Shown one piece after another: positions 25,404 to 34,484 of a stretch of DNA of 64,000 nt. Position 1 is the stretch's first letter. Every line of letters begins with the position of its first letter. Below the pieces are notes generated by a model, which did not search any database, was not told the origin of the DNA, and saw only the letters and a program-made list of their open reading frames with translations. This DNA comes from Paenibacillus paeoniae. GTDB lineage: Bacteria > Bacillota > Bacilli > Paenibacillales > Paenibacillaceae. The stretch is taken from the NCBI RefSeq assembly GCF_003388735.1, contig NZ_QUBQ01000001.1:744001-808000 (forward strand), in the 5' to 3' direction. The position numbers were made by a program, and so were the translations under genes.

Positions 25404-26360
25404 ATGGATATCCGCACGGCAGACATGGAATTATGCACATCGATTCTCCGAAACTTAGATACTTGTATCCTGGGAAAACATGAAGAAATTGAAAGATTGC
25501 TTATCGCGGTTATGGCTGGCGGGCATGTGCTGCTCGAGGACGTGCCGGGAACAGGCAAAACGCAGCTTGTCAAAGCTTTGGCAAAGTCAATCGGAGGCCA
25601 ATTCAGGCGCATTCAATGTAATCCCGATTTGCTTCCGACCGATATAACAGGCGTCTCCATTTATCATCCGAAGCAGGAGAGTTTTTTGTTTCGTCCAGGG
25701 CCTGTCATGGCCAATATTTTGCTGGCGGACGAGATTAATAGAGCGACGACCAAGACGCAATCCGCACTGCTTGAAGCGATGGAGGAAGGACATGTCACTG
25801 TGGATGGCGATACGTACGAGCTGCCCCAGCCTTTTATCCTGCTAGCGACGCAAAATCCAATTGAGTTCGAGGGCACCTATACGCTGCCGGAAGCGCAGCT
25901 TGACCGGTTCATGATGAAGTTGTCGCTAGGCTATCCAAGTGCCGAGGATGAGCGGCGGATGATTACGTCGAGCTCCGGCGATCATCCTTCCGATCGAGTC
26001 CAGCCTGTGCTGGACATCGCTGACATGATCAACATTCAGCGGCAAGTAGCTCAAGTTCATGTCGATGATGCTGTCGGCAATTATATCGTTGATCTTGTTA
26101 GAGGAACTCGCGAGCATGCGAGCATCTTGCTCGGCGCGAGCCCAAGGGCCGCAATCGCGCTGACCAAAGCTGCCAAGGCGCATGCCTTCCTTCGCCAGCG
26201 TGATTATGTGACGCCGGATGATGTGAAGACGCTTGCTTTGTATGTTCTCTCCCATCGGTTATTGCTTCGAACGGAGGCGCGGATGAACGGACTGCGCGGG
26301 GAGGATTTGGTCAACCAGGTCGTTCAATCGACGAAAGTGCCGGTTCGGCTAGAGCGATAA
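25404..26360 (+). CDS. MoxR-family AAA+ ATPase
   Basis: A 318-residue AAA+ protein. Walker A is EDVPGTGKTQ, Walker B ILLADEINRATTKTQSALLEAMEE, and LLATQNPIEFEGTYTLPEAQLDRF is the sensor-1/MoxR signature. MoxR proteins act as chaperone-like ATPases that mature partners, often with a DUF58 protein encoded next door, as here. The ATG follows GGGAGGTTATGTC. It starts a three-gene operon with DUF58 and a transglutaminase-like membrane protein. Confidence 0.92.
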   Translation: MDIRTADMELCTSILRNLDTCILGKHEEIERLLIAVMAGGHVLLEDVPGTGKTQLVKALAKSIGGQFRRIQCNPDLLPTDITGVSIYHPKQESFLFRPGPVMANILLADEINRATTKTQSALLEAMEEGHVTVDGDTYELPQPFILLATQNPIEFEGTYTLPEAQLDRFMMKLSLGYPSAEDERRMITSSSGDHPSDRVQPVLDIADMINIQRQVAQVHVDDAVGNYIVDLVRGTREHASILLGASPRAAIALTKAAKAHAFLRQRDYVTPDDVKTLALYVLSHRLLLRTEARMNGLRGEDLVNQVVQSTKVPVRLER

Positions 26361-26364
26361 TACG

Positions 26365-27615
26365 ATGAGGGGTTATGCGACGAAAGCTCAACAATATCGC
26401 TGGCAGTTAGTCGCCTTCGTCTATGGCTGCAGCTTGTTTTATCTTCTGTTCCAAGGCGGAAAGACGGCATTAATGCTATTTATCATTTTGAACTTGCTGC
26501 TCCTTTATCTGCTATTGGGTAGATGGAGCGGCATTAATAAAGTTGCGGGCGCTAGATCATATTCCGGCCACAGTGCGCTTAATCATAGCGCCATTATGGC
26601 GGGAGAAGCGCTGGATGTGAATTTGAATGTAAAAATACCGGGTTTCTTTCCGTTGCCTTACGTCATAGTAAGAGATGGTCTGCTTCGTCATAACGGTCAG
26701 TCGCTCAGCTTCGAGACCTCCTTCGTGCCTAACTGGAAGCGCAGTGGCGAAGTAACTTACCGCACCCCTCCGTTGCAGCGGGGCAACTATACATTCAAGG
26801 ATACGGAATGTCTGTCCTATGATGTATTCGGCTTGTTCGAGCATACTGGACAATTCCGTTCGGATGCCGTATTTACCGTGCTGCCGCAGACCGTTCCACT
26901 CCGTCAGTGGAACGGATTCCGCCAGGGCATTCGCGGTCCATATTCGCATGCAACGGCGTCCCGATCTGCGAAGGAGACGACGCAGATCAATGGTGTTCGC
27001 GAATATCATCATGGCGACAGATTGTCACGTGTTCATTGGAATGCGACGGCCAAGACGGGACAATGGAAGTCGAAGGCATTTGAGAGGGAGTCACTGCCGC
27101 GAACGCTGTTAATATTAGACCGATATCTAACGCCCCAAGACGGACTGATCACAGAGCGTTTCGAACTGGCTGTCTCGGTAGCGGCATCCTTTATGGAGCA
27201 TGGCTTCAGAGATGATACAGCAATGGGATTGCTATCCGTTGGCGAAGAGGTTACGCTGATGCCGCCGAAGTCAGGGGCGGATCAGCGGAATATGGTATTG
27301 AAGCACTTGACATCGGTCGATGCAGACGCTGCTCATCCGTTGTACGCTTCCTTGCAGCAAGCTCAATCCGCAGTAGAGCCCGGATGCTTCGCGATTGTGA
27401 TCTCCTCGGAGACCGGAGAACAGGTCATTCAAAGTATGGAATGGTTGTCTCGCAAAGGCGTAACGCCATGTCTCATCCATGTTGGATCACCCTTGAATCG
27501 AATTAGCGGGAATGTGACATGGCGACGCATACTGGAGAGCCGGGGCTGGCTGGTCTACGATATCAAGCGTCTGCAAGATCTGCCTGCAGTGCTCGAAGGG
27601 AGCGGGATCGCATGA
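26365..27615 (+). CDS. DUF58 domain membrane protein
   Basis: A 416-residue protein with two N-terminal helices (about 14-50) and the DUF58/vWA-like core. GVREYHHGDRLSRVHWNATAKTGQWKSKAFERES is the defining DUF58 signature. The C-terminal 160 residues look like a vWA fold. It starts four bases after moxR and overlaps the next gene by four bases. The trio is widespread, but its substrate remains unknown. Confidence 0.9.
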   Translation: MRGYATKAQQYRWQLVAFVYGCSLFYLLFQGGKTALMLFIILNLLLLYLLLGRWSGINKVAGARSYSGHSALNHSAIMAGEALDVNLNVKIPGFFPLPYVIVRDGLLRHNGQSLSFETSFVPNWKRSGEVTYRTPPLQRGNYTFKDTECLSYDVFGLFEHTGQFRSDAVFTVLPQTVPLRQWNGFRQGIRGPYSHATASRSAKETTQINGVREYHHGDRLSRVHWNATAKTGQWKSKAFERESLPRTLLILDRYLTPQDGLITERFELAVSVAASFMEHGFRDDTAMGLLSVGEEVTLMPPKSGADQRNMVLKHLTSVDADAAHPLYASLQQAQSAVEPGCFAIVISSETGEQVIQSMEWLSRKGVTPCLIHVGSPLNRISGNVTWRRILESRGWLVYDIKRLQDLPAVLEGSGIA

Positions 27616-29843
27616 AGAAGCTGACGTTTTGGATTACTTCTTATTTGAAGCTTCGATGGTATGAGCGTTTCGTATCCCTGTTCGTTGCGGCTATTCTCAT
27701 GAGCTCTCTATCCATCTTCGAAAATTACTGGTGGCCGGAATCGTTCAAGATTGCCTATTTTACGCTCGGATTTACCGCGCTAGTCGATATTCTTCTTCCA
27801 TTAAAAGGACGGCTCATCCGATTACTGCTTCAATTCATAGCTGTCGTGTTCATTACGTTCCGATTCGCGAGGATGGAATGGTCGGTTGCGCCATCGACGA
27901 ATACCGGAGAATGGGGCTGGTGGCTCCAGGAAACGCTGGCAGGGCTGCATCCATTTCTATGGATCGGTTTATCCCTGCTCGTCATTCACTCACTGTTCAC
28001 GACATGGACGGTGACCAGGCAGAGAATGTTCGGGTTCACCGGTGCGAGCATTCTTGTCTTGACAGTCGCGGATTCCTTTACTCCGATCTGGCTCTGGGAT
28101 AATGTTGCTGTTGTTGTATTTATAGCCTTGGCCTGGCTTGTCTTGAATCATTTGGACAGGCTACAGCGGACTCATCCTGAAAGTTTGAAAGAGCTTATGG
28201 AATATCCAATTCGGGTCTTTACTCCCGCTGTCATCGTATTGTCGGTGTTGCTGGTAATTGCTCTTAACGTGCCTTCCATCGCTCCTATGCTGCAGGATCC
28301 CTACACGATATGGAAGAAAGCACGAGGGGAAGATGTTCAGGTATTTCTGGGGGAGAAAGCTCTGACAAGAGAGGATTATGCGGCTCAGGCAGGCAACTCC
28401 AGCTCCGGCTACAGCCGGAACGACGATGTATTGGGAGGCGGCTTCGATTACGACTTCTCGCCGATGATGACGGTATCTACGTCACAGCGAAGCTACTGGC
28501 GTGGAGAGACCCTGGGACAGTATACCGGCCAAGGCTGGAAAAATGCCATTATGGTTGACGGTGAACGGGTATTGCCGGAATTGCCATTCTTCGACGAAAG
28601 CGGAAGAGAACGGGCGCAATTCGCAGAGGTGCGTCAGGTCGTAACGATGGAGCGTGACGATGCGTATCCGGTTCTATTCGGCGCGGCCCCCATATCAACC
28701 GTACATTGGATCAACGACGAATCTTCCGCTGTTATGGCAAATGCGATGAAATGGTCGCCTTATCATTGGGAGCTGAGGTGGAACACATCATTGACGTACC
28801 CCAAGTCGTATTCAATCACCTCTTCCGTAGTTACGCTGGATGAAGGGGGACTTCGTACCGCAGAGTCGATACTGCCAAGCAATGACTTGAATGAATATTA
28901 TTTGAGCTTGCCAGCGTCGTTGCCCGATCGGGTAAGGGAACTTGCCCAGGAAGTAACAGCGGATGGAAAAAACGATTATGATCGCGCCAAGGCGATCGAA
29001 ACGCATTTGAGACAAAATTATATCTACAATAATAAGCCGGACTTGTCCAAGCTCTCGGGCAGCAGCGCCGACTTCGTCGATGGGTTTCTGTTCGAGCTTC
29101 AGGAAGGCTATTGCGATTACTTCTCGACCGCGATGGCCGTCATGGCTCGCAGCATTGGGTTGCCAAGCCGATGGGTGAAGGGCTTTACGCCAGGCGTTCT
29201 GCCAGTGGAGCGTTACGGTCCTCCAGGTGAAATGATGGATGGCGAGAGATACAATCCTACCGGAGCAGGCATGTATACCGTCCGGAATTCGGATGCGCAT
29301 TCTTGGGTAGAAATTTATTTCGAAGGATTCGGCTGGATACCGTTCGAGCCGACGTCCGGCTTCCGGTTCCCTTACTTGTCGCCGGCAGGCGAGGAGATGG
29401 AGCCGGTCTTGCCTGATGAAAAAGTGTCGGAAACGCCAGAAGTTGCGTCGAATATATCCAGCGGGCTAAGCCGTGTATGGGGGCTTGCGAGTCTGATTGT
29501 ACTGGTGGTGGCTGCTGCTGCATGGCTGATTGTGAAACGCCGTGAGATGGCGAAAGCCTGGTTCAGAATCAGGCACGGCAGTCTGAGTCCGAATGAACAA
29601 ATTGTTATGGAAGCCAACCGCTTGATTCGCTTCTGTAAGAAGAGAGGCATGAAGCGGGAGGAGCATGAGACTTTGAGAGAGGCAATAGCGGGATGGTCTC
29701 AGAGTCAGAAACGGCTGCAGGAAGACTTCCGTACCGTACTTGACGGTTTTGAGAAGGCGAAGTATGGAGCTTCCGGCGCGACGAAGGAAGAAGTCGAACG
29801 GTATACGAACAAGGTTCGGTACTTGATTGGCGAATTGAAGTAG
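27612..29843 (+). CDS. Transglutaminase-like membrane protein
   Basis: A 743-residue protein. The first 210 residues hold about six helices, then an extracytoplasmic domain of some 350 residues with a transglutaminase core: Cys501 in QEGYCDYFSTAMAVMARS, His563 in DAHSWVEIYF and Glu579 in PFEPTSG as third member. A final helix (about 625-645) leads to a cytoplasmic DUF4129-like tail. The same trio with MoxR and DUF58 is seen in many Bacillota. It starts at an ATGA overlap with DUF58; longer in-frame starts fall inside that gene. It may crosslink or hydrolyse cell-surface peptides. Confidence 0.9.
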   Translation: MKKLTFWITSYLKLRWYERFVSLFVAAILMSSLSIFENYWWPESFKIAYFTLGFTALVDILLPLKGRLIRLLLQFIAVVFITFRFARMEWSVAPSTNTGEWGWWLQETLAGLHPFLWIGLSLLVIHSLFTTWTVTRQRMFGFTGASILVLTVADSFTPIWLWDNVAVVVFIALAWLVLNHLDRLQRTHPESLKELMEYPIRVFTPAVIVLSVLLVIALNVPSIAPMLQDPYTIWKKARGEDVQVFLGEKALTREDYAAQAGNSSSGYSRNDDVLGGGFDYDFSPMMTVSTSQRSYWRGETLGQYTGQGWKNAIMVDGERVLPELPFFDESGRERAQFAEVRQVVTMERDDAYPVLFGAAPISTVHWINDESSAVMANAMKWSPYHWELRWNTSLTYPKSYSITSSVVTLDEGGLRTAESILPSNDLNEYYLSLPASLPDRVRELAQEVTADGKNDYDRAKAIETHLRQNYIYNNKPDLSKLSGSSADFVDGFLFELQEGYCDYFSTAMAVMARSIGLPSRWVKGFTPGVLPVERYGPPGEMMDGERYNPTGAGMYTVRNSDAHSWVEIYFEGFGWIPFEPTSGFRFPYLSPAGEEMEPVLPDEKVSETPEVASNISSGLSRVWGLASLIVLVVAAAAWLIVKRREMAKAWFRIRHGSLSPNEQIVMEANRLIRFCKKRGMKREEHETLREAIAGWSQSQKRLQEDFRTVLDGFEKAKYGASGATKEEVERYTNKVRYLIGELK

Positions 29844-29873
29844 AATGATCTTGATTCCTGTTCGCTCTGAATG

Positions 29874-29909
29874 CCGTCTGTCAGCTTCGCTGGCGGGCGG
29901 TATTTCTTT
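29874..29909 (+). terminator. Terminator of the moxR operon
   Basis: A 12-bp GC-rich stem with G-U pairs (29874-29885 with 29889-29900) and a 3-base loop is followed by TATTTCTTT. Confidence 0.7.
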
Positions 29910-29976
29910 GCAACAAATTCCGATTATATGGTATAGTTTCGTAAGATAGCAGGCAGAAAGCAGAGGGATATCGGTT

Positions 29977-30501
29977 ATGTTCGAGAGATTATTGCCGAAT
30001 ATGCGAGTGCATTCGGTGTACGATATTGATTTGGATGAACTGCGCGCCAGAGGGGTGCGCGGCATCATTACGGATTTGGACAATACACTGGTCGGGGCCA
30101 AGGAGCCGCTTGCCACGCCTGAACTTCTTGTGTGGCTGGATAAGGTGCAGGAGGCAGGCTTCAAGGTTGTCATCGTGTCCAATAACAATCAGACACGGGT
30201 GGGCCAATTTGCAGCGCCGCTTGATATTCCGTTTATTCACGCAGCTAGAAAGCCGACACAAGGCGCATTCCGCAAGGCGCTGGCTATGTTGGGACTCCAA
30301 GCGGAGCAGACGGTTATGGTTGGCGATCAGATGATGACCGACGTGCTCGGCGGCAATCGCATGGGATTATTCACGATTCTTGTTGCGCCTATATCGCCCG
30401 CTGATGAGGGTGTTATGACAAAGGTAAACAGAGGGCTTGAACGTTTTGCGCTTGCACGATTGAGAAAGCGCGGCTTATGGTATGAGGAGGGAACGAAGTA
30501 A
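29977..30501 (+). CDS. yqeG: YqeG family HAD-IIIA phosphatase
   Basis: A 174-residue HAD-superfamily protein. TDLDNTLVG is motif I with the nucleophile aspartate, VIVSNNNQ motif II, and KPTQGAFRKAL...VMVGDQMMTDVLGGNRMG motifs III and IV. This is the first gene of the conserved yqeG-yqeH-aroE-yhbY-nadD-yqeK-rsfS-yqeM operon. Its last base pairs overlap the start of yqeH (TAATG). The physiological substrate is not settled. Confidence 0.93.
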   Translation: MFERLLPNMRVHSVYDIDLDELRARGVRGIITDLDNTLVGAKEPLATPELLVWLDKVQEAGFKVVIVSNNNQTRVGQFAAPLDIPFIHAARKPTQGAFRKALAMLGLQAEQTVMVGDQMMTDVLGGNRMGLFTILVAPISPADEGVMTKVNRGLERFALARLRKRGLWYEEGTK

Positions 30502-31628
30502 TGGAAGGGCAGCTTAGAGAAATTACTGAACATTCTTGTGCAGGTTGCGGCGTGCGCCTGCAATCCGGCAATCCGGAAGAAGCGGGATACATTCCGGAGA
30601 CTACGATCGCGAAGGAGCCTGTCATTTGTCAGCGCTGCTTCCGCATCCGTCATTACAATGAAGCCTCATCTGTGGCTATCGATCAGGATGATTTTCTGCG
30701 CCTGCTGGGCGGCATTGGTTCGACAGACAGCCTGGTCGTTCATATCGTCGATTTGTACGATTTCGAAGGCAGCTTAATATCGGGCTTGCAGCGGTTTGTG
30801 GGCAATAATCCGGTGCTGCTTGTCGTGAACAAAATTGACTTGCTGCCAAAAGGCATGAATGTGAACCGTCTGCGGAACTGGGTTCAGAAGCAGGCGAAGG
30901 CGCAAGGCCTGCGGACCATCGATGTTGTGCTATGCAGTGCGAAGCGCAACATGGGATTCGAGCATATTATCGAATCGCTTGACCGCCACCGCAACGGCCG
31001 AGATGTCTATGTGGTAGGTGCGACCAACGTCGGCAAGTCGACGCTGATCAATCGATTGATCCGCGACTATAGCGATATGGAGCGCGAGCTGACGACATCC
31101 CGTTATCCGGGAACGACGCTTGACGCGGTTCATATTCCATTGGAGGACGGCAAGGCCATTATTGATACGCCCGGCATCGTCTATGCAAGCCGTATGACGG
31201 AAGTTGTACCGCGCAGCTTCCTGGGGACACTTATGCCAGACAAGCCGATCAAGCCGCTTGTCTATCAATTGAACGAGCAGCAGACGCTGTTTATCGGCAG
31301 TCTTGTTCGGTTCGACTTCGTAGAAGGCGAGCGCCAATCCTTCACTTTATACTTGTCCAATGCGCTCAATGTGCATCGCACGAAGCTGGAGCGGGCCGAT
31401 GATTTGTACAACAATCATAAGGGTGAGCTGCTGGGCACGCCTACGACGGCAGAGTTGGAGACGATTCCGGAGTGGAGAAGGCATTCGCTCAAGATCAGGC
31501 AGGGGGAGCGGCAGGATATTTTCATCTCCGGCCTGGGCTGGATTCAAGCGAATGGCACGCAAGGCGCTTTGGTTGATGTGTATGCGCCCAAAGGCGTCAA
31601 GGTTCTGCTTCGCGATTCCATGATTTAA
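30501..31628 (+). CDS. yqeH: Ribosome biogenesis GTPase YqeH
   Basis: A 375-residue circularly permuted GTPase needed for 30S subunit assembly. The N-terminus has a CAGC...CQRC zinc finger. The GTPase motifs come in permuted order: NKIDLLPK (G4), SAKRNMG (G5), GATNVGKSTLIN (G1), then TSRYPGTT (G2) and IDTPG (G3). The C-terminal domain likely binds RNA. Length and order match the family. Confidence 0.95.
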   Translation: MEGQLREITEHSCAGCGVRLQSGNPEEAGYIPETTIAKEPVICQRCFRIRHYNEASSVAIDQDDFLRLLGGIGSTDSLVVHIVDLYDFEGSLISGLQRFVGNNPVLLVVNKIDLLPKGMNVNRLRNWVQKQAKAQGLRTIDVVLCSAKRNMGFEHIIESLDRHRNGRDVYVVGATNVGKSTLINRLIRDYSDMERELTTSRYPGTTLDAVHIPLEDGKAIIDTPGIVYASRMTEVVPRSFLGTLMPDKPIKPLVYQLNEQQTLFIGSLVRFDFVEGERQSFTLYLSNALNVHRTKLERADDLYNNHKGELLGTPTTAELETIPEWRRHSLKIRQGERQDIFISGLGWIQANGTQGALVDVYAPKGVKVLLRDSMI

Positions 31629-31659
31629 TGCGCACAGGCGCATAGGGAGGGGAACGGCA

Positions 31660-32535
31660 GTGACAGGGCATACGGCTAGACAAGGCATAGACAGTCATAC
31701 CGTGCTTTATGGGGTTATCGGTGATCCGATTCGTCATTCGAAGTCGCCGATTATGATGAATCGGGCTTTTCTCGAAACGGGTATCAATGGGGCATACGCT
31801 GCGTTTCACATTACGGAAGATACGCTGGGGGATTTTATTCGCGGCGTGAGAGCAATGGGCATACGCGGCGTCAATGTGACGATACCGCATAAGCTGCGGG
31901 TCATGGATCTGCTGGATGAGATTCACGAGGGTGCCCGAGCAATTGGTGCCGTGAATACGATTGTGAACGACAATGGCCGTCTGATCGGCTACAATACGGA
32001 TGGTATCGGCTATGTGCGGTCGCTGAAGGAAGAAGCTGCACCCTCTATAGAGGGCAAGCATATTGTGGTAGTCGGTGCCGGCGGCGCTTCCCGAGGCATC
32101 GTATATGCCTTGCTGCAGGAGAAGCCTGGGCGCATTACGATCACGAACCGTACTGTTGCGCGGGCGGAAGAGCTCGCGGCATCTCTGGCGGGCGGCGGCG
32201 GTATTCGGCTTGAGGCTTCATCCAGCGATTCTTTGGAAGAGCTGTGCGGGGAAGCGGACATTGTCATTAATACGACTTCGGTGGGCATGTTCCCGCAGGT
32301 GGATCAGTCACCTGTCCCAGGGCACTGGCTGAAGCGGGGCGCTGTTGCTAGCGATCTGATCTACAACCCGCTGAAGACTAAATTTCTGCGTGACGCGGAG
32401 CTTCAAGGCTGTATCGCTCATGGAGGGCTGGGTATGTTTATTTATCAAGGGGCCTATGCGTTCGAATATTGGACAGGCCAACCAGCGCCTGTTGCGGCGA
32501 TGAGAGAAGGGGTGCTTGCTGCGCTTCAACTATAG
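31660..32535 (+). CDS. aroE: Shikimate dehydrogenase
   Basis: A 291-residue NADPH-dependent enzyme reducing 3-dehydroshikimate in the chorismate pathway. GVIGDPIRHSKSPIMMN binds shikimate, NVTIPHKLRV carries the catalytic lysine, NTDGIGY the catalytic aspartate, and VVVGAGGASRGIVYAL is the nucleotide-binding loop with NRTVARAEELA after it. The GTG start follows GGGAGGGGAACGGCA. Confidence 0.95.
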   Translation: MTGHTARQGIDSHTVLYGVIGDPIRHSKSPIMMNRAFLETGINGAYAAFHITEDTLGDFIRGVRAMGIRGVNVTIPHKLRVMDLLDEIHEGARAIGAVNTIVNDNGRLIGYNTDGIGYVRSLKEEAAPSIEGKHIVVVGAGGASRGIVYALLQEKPGRITITNRTVARAEELAASLAGGGGIRLEASSSDSLEELCGEADIVINTTSVGMFPQVDQSPVPGHWLKRGAVASDLIYNPLKTKFLRDAELQGCIAHGGLGMFIYQGAYAFEYWTGQPAPVAAMREGVLAALQL

Positions 32536-32608
32536 GCGCGTGCGGCTACGAGCAAGGAATTATTCAAATAATAGCAAGATTGATGCAGACGAAAGAAGGA
32601 TGTCCATA

Positions 32609-32905
32609 ATGTTAACTGGCAAACAAAAACGTTTTTTGCGCTCGCAAGCGCATCATCTCCAACCGATCTTCCAGGTCGGCAAAGGAGGAACCAATGATCA
32701 TTTGGTTCGCCACATTGAAGAGGCAATTGAGACAAGGGAGCTTATTAAAGTGTCCGTACTGAACAATTGTCTTGACGATCCGAAGGAAATCGGAGCAGAA
32801 GTCGCGGCTGCAGCCCGCGCAGAGCTCGTACAGGTGATTGGCAAGACGATCGTATTGTACAAGGAATCCAAGGACCATAAGAAGATCGAGCTGCCGAAAA
32901 AATAA
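32609..32905 (+). CDS. yhbY: YhbY/CRM domain RNA-binding protein
   Basis: A 98-residue single CRM-domain protein linked to ribosome assembly. It begins LTGKQKRFLRSQAHHLQPIFQVGKGG, with the GKGG loop typical of the fold, and ends KIELPKK. The ATG at 32609 follows AAGAAGG at good distance; the ATG at 32600 overlaps that site. Confidence 0.93.
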   Translation: MLTGKQKRFLRSQAHHLQPIFQVGKGGTNDHLVRHIEEAIETRELIKVSVLNNCLDDPKEIGAEVAAAARAELVQVIGKTIVLYKESKDHKKIELPKK

Positions 32906-32970
32906 AGCTGTCCTCATGAACCTGCTGGTTCAGACGCAGCTTGGCGATCAATCGCAGGAGGAGAGCGGCA

Positions 32971-33588
32971 GTGAGGAAAATAGGCATTATGGGCGGTACA
33001 TTCGATCCGATCCATATCGGTCATCTCATTGCGGCCGAGACTGCATGGGAACATGGGAATCTGGATGAGGTCTGGTTCATTCCGACGGCAGACCCGCCTT
33101 TGAAAGAAACGACTCCTTCCACGCTAGCCGCGGATCGTTACGAGATGACACGATTGGCTGTGGTGGGGAATGACCGTTTCCGGGCGGTGGATGTCGAGAT
33201 CAAGCGGGGAGGCGTAAGCTACTCCATTGATACAGTGAAACAGCTTCAGGGGCAGCATCCGGCATGCTCCTTCTCCTATATTATCGGCTCCGATCGTATC
33301 AATGATCTGCCGAAGTGGAATCGTATTCAGGAGCTTGCTGATATTGTCGATTTCATCGGTCTGGAGCGTCCGGGTGACAAGCCTCGTCTGGATCAGCTCC
33401 CACCTTATTTGCAGCGATCGCTTCGCATGGTAGAGATGCCGCAGATCGGGATCTCGTCGACAGCGATCAGAATGCGTCTGCTGGAAGGGGCTGCGCTCCG
33501 CTATTGGGTGCCGGAGCCTGTTCGCGATTATATAAGGAGGCATGAACTGTATGGATCGACAACGCATCATGGAGCTGGTCCGGGCTGA
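32971..33588 (+). CDS. nadD: Nicotinate-nucleotide adenylyltransferase
   Basis: A 205-residue enzyme forming deamido-NAD from nicotinate mononucleotide and ATP. GGTFDPIHIGHL is the nucleotidyltransferase HxGH-type motif and GISSTAIRMRL the ISSTxIR motif. The GTG start at 32971 follows CAGGAGGAGAGCGGCA, and the upstream ATG adds a basic leader without support. Its end overlaps yqeK by 38 bases. Confidence 0.94.
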   Translation: MRKIGIMGGTFDPIHIGHLIAAETAWEHGNLDEVWFIPTADPPLKETTPSTLAADRYEMTRLAVVGNDRFRAVDVEIKRGGVSYSIDTVKQLQGQHPACSFSYIIGSDRINDLPKWNRIQELADIVDFIGLERPGDKPRLDQLPPYLQRSLRMVEMPQIGISSTAIRMRLLEGAALRYWVPEPVRDYIRRHELYGSTTHHGAGPG

Positions 33589-34117
33589 GATGCCCGAACG
33601 GCGCTGGCGCCATACGGAAGGCGTGATGGAGACCGCTATATCGCTATCACGACGGTACGGTGAAGATCCCCAACGTGCAGAGCTTGCCGCCATAATTCAT
33701 GACGTCGCCAAGTTCTGGCCCATCGAACGCCAAGGCAACGCTATTCGGGACAACGGGTTGAACCTGGACGTTCTGGACTATGATAAAGAACTATGGCACG
33801 CCGTCGTCGGCGCATGGGTCGCGGAACATGATTTCGGCGTGACGGATGTTGGCGTGCTGGATGCTATTCGGTACCATACTTCCGGCCGGCGTGGGATGAG
33901 CAAGCTGGAGAAGATCGTATGGCTGGCCGATTATATTGAGCCCGGACGGGACTTTCCGGGAGTCGATGCGATCAGGGCGCTTAGTGAGGAACATTTGGAG
34001 AAAGCGGTGCTAGCCGGATTAGACGGAACGATCGGATTTCTGATCGCCAAAGGAAAACGGATTTATCCCTTAACGATTGAAGCACGCAATGGGATGCTTG
34101 AGGAGTTAAACGCGTAA
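33551..34117 (+). CDS. yqeK: HD-domain hydrolase YqeK
   Basis: A 188-residue HD-domain protein; family members hydrolyse diadenosine tetraphosphate symmetrically. Metal ligands are visible in WRHTEGVMETA, IIHDVAKFWP (the HD pair) and RYHTSGRRGMSKLEKIVWLADYIEPGRDF. The ATG at 33551 lies ten bases after AAGGAGG; the ATG at 33542 is only one base away from it. Confidence 0.93.
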   Translation: MDRQRIMELVRAEMPERRWRHTEGVMETAISLSRRYGEDPQRAELAAIIHDVAKFWPIERQGNAIRDNGLNLDVLDYDKELWHAVVGAWVAEHDFGVTDVGVLDAIRYHTSGRRGMSKLEKIVWLADYIEPGRDFPGVDAIRALSEEHLEKAVLAGLDGTIGFLIAKGKRIYPLTIEARNGMLEELNA

Positions 34118-34136
34118 AAATCGAAGGAGGTTTATA

Positions 34137-34484
34137 ATGGCTGTACAATCAAAGCAACTAATGGAAATTGCGGTAGGTGCCGCTGAAGATAAAAAAGCAA
34201 TGGACGTAATCGCACTGGATTTGAAGGATATTTCGCTTGTAGCAGACTATTTCATCATCTGCAGCGGCAATTCAGATACTCAGGTGCAAGCAATCGCAAC
34301 GGAGGTGCGTAAGCAGGCGGATATCGCCGGTGCGCGCGTTCGCGGCATAGAGGGGATGGACTCCGCCAGATGGGTGTTGATCGATTTGGGCGACGTTGTT
34401 GTTCATGTCTTCCACCGCGAAGAACGTGAGTACTACAATATCGAAAGATTGTGGACCGATGCTAAGGTCGTAGAATTCGCATGA
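34137..34484 (+). CDS. rsfS: Ribosomal silencing factor RsfS
   Basis: A 115-residue protein of the RsfS/YbeB/Iojap family, which binds ribosomal protein uL14 and blocks subunit joining when nutrients are short. ADYFIICSGNSDTQVQAIA and GMDSARWVLIDLGDVVVHVFHREEREYYNIERLW are the family signatures. It overlaps the cvfB-like gene by four bases. Confidence 0.95.
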   Translation: MAVQSKQLMEIAVGAAEDKKAMDVIALDLKDISLVADYFIICSGNSDTQVQAIATEVRKQADIAGARVRGIEGMDSARWVLIDLGDVVVHVFHREEREYYNIERLWTDAKVVEFA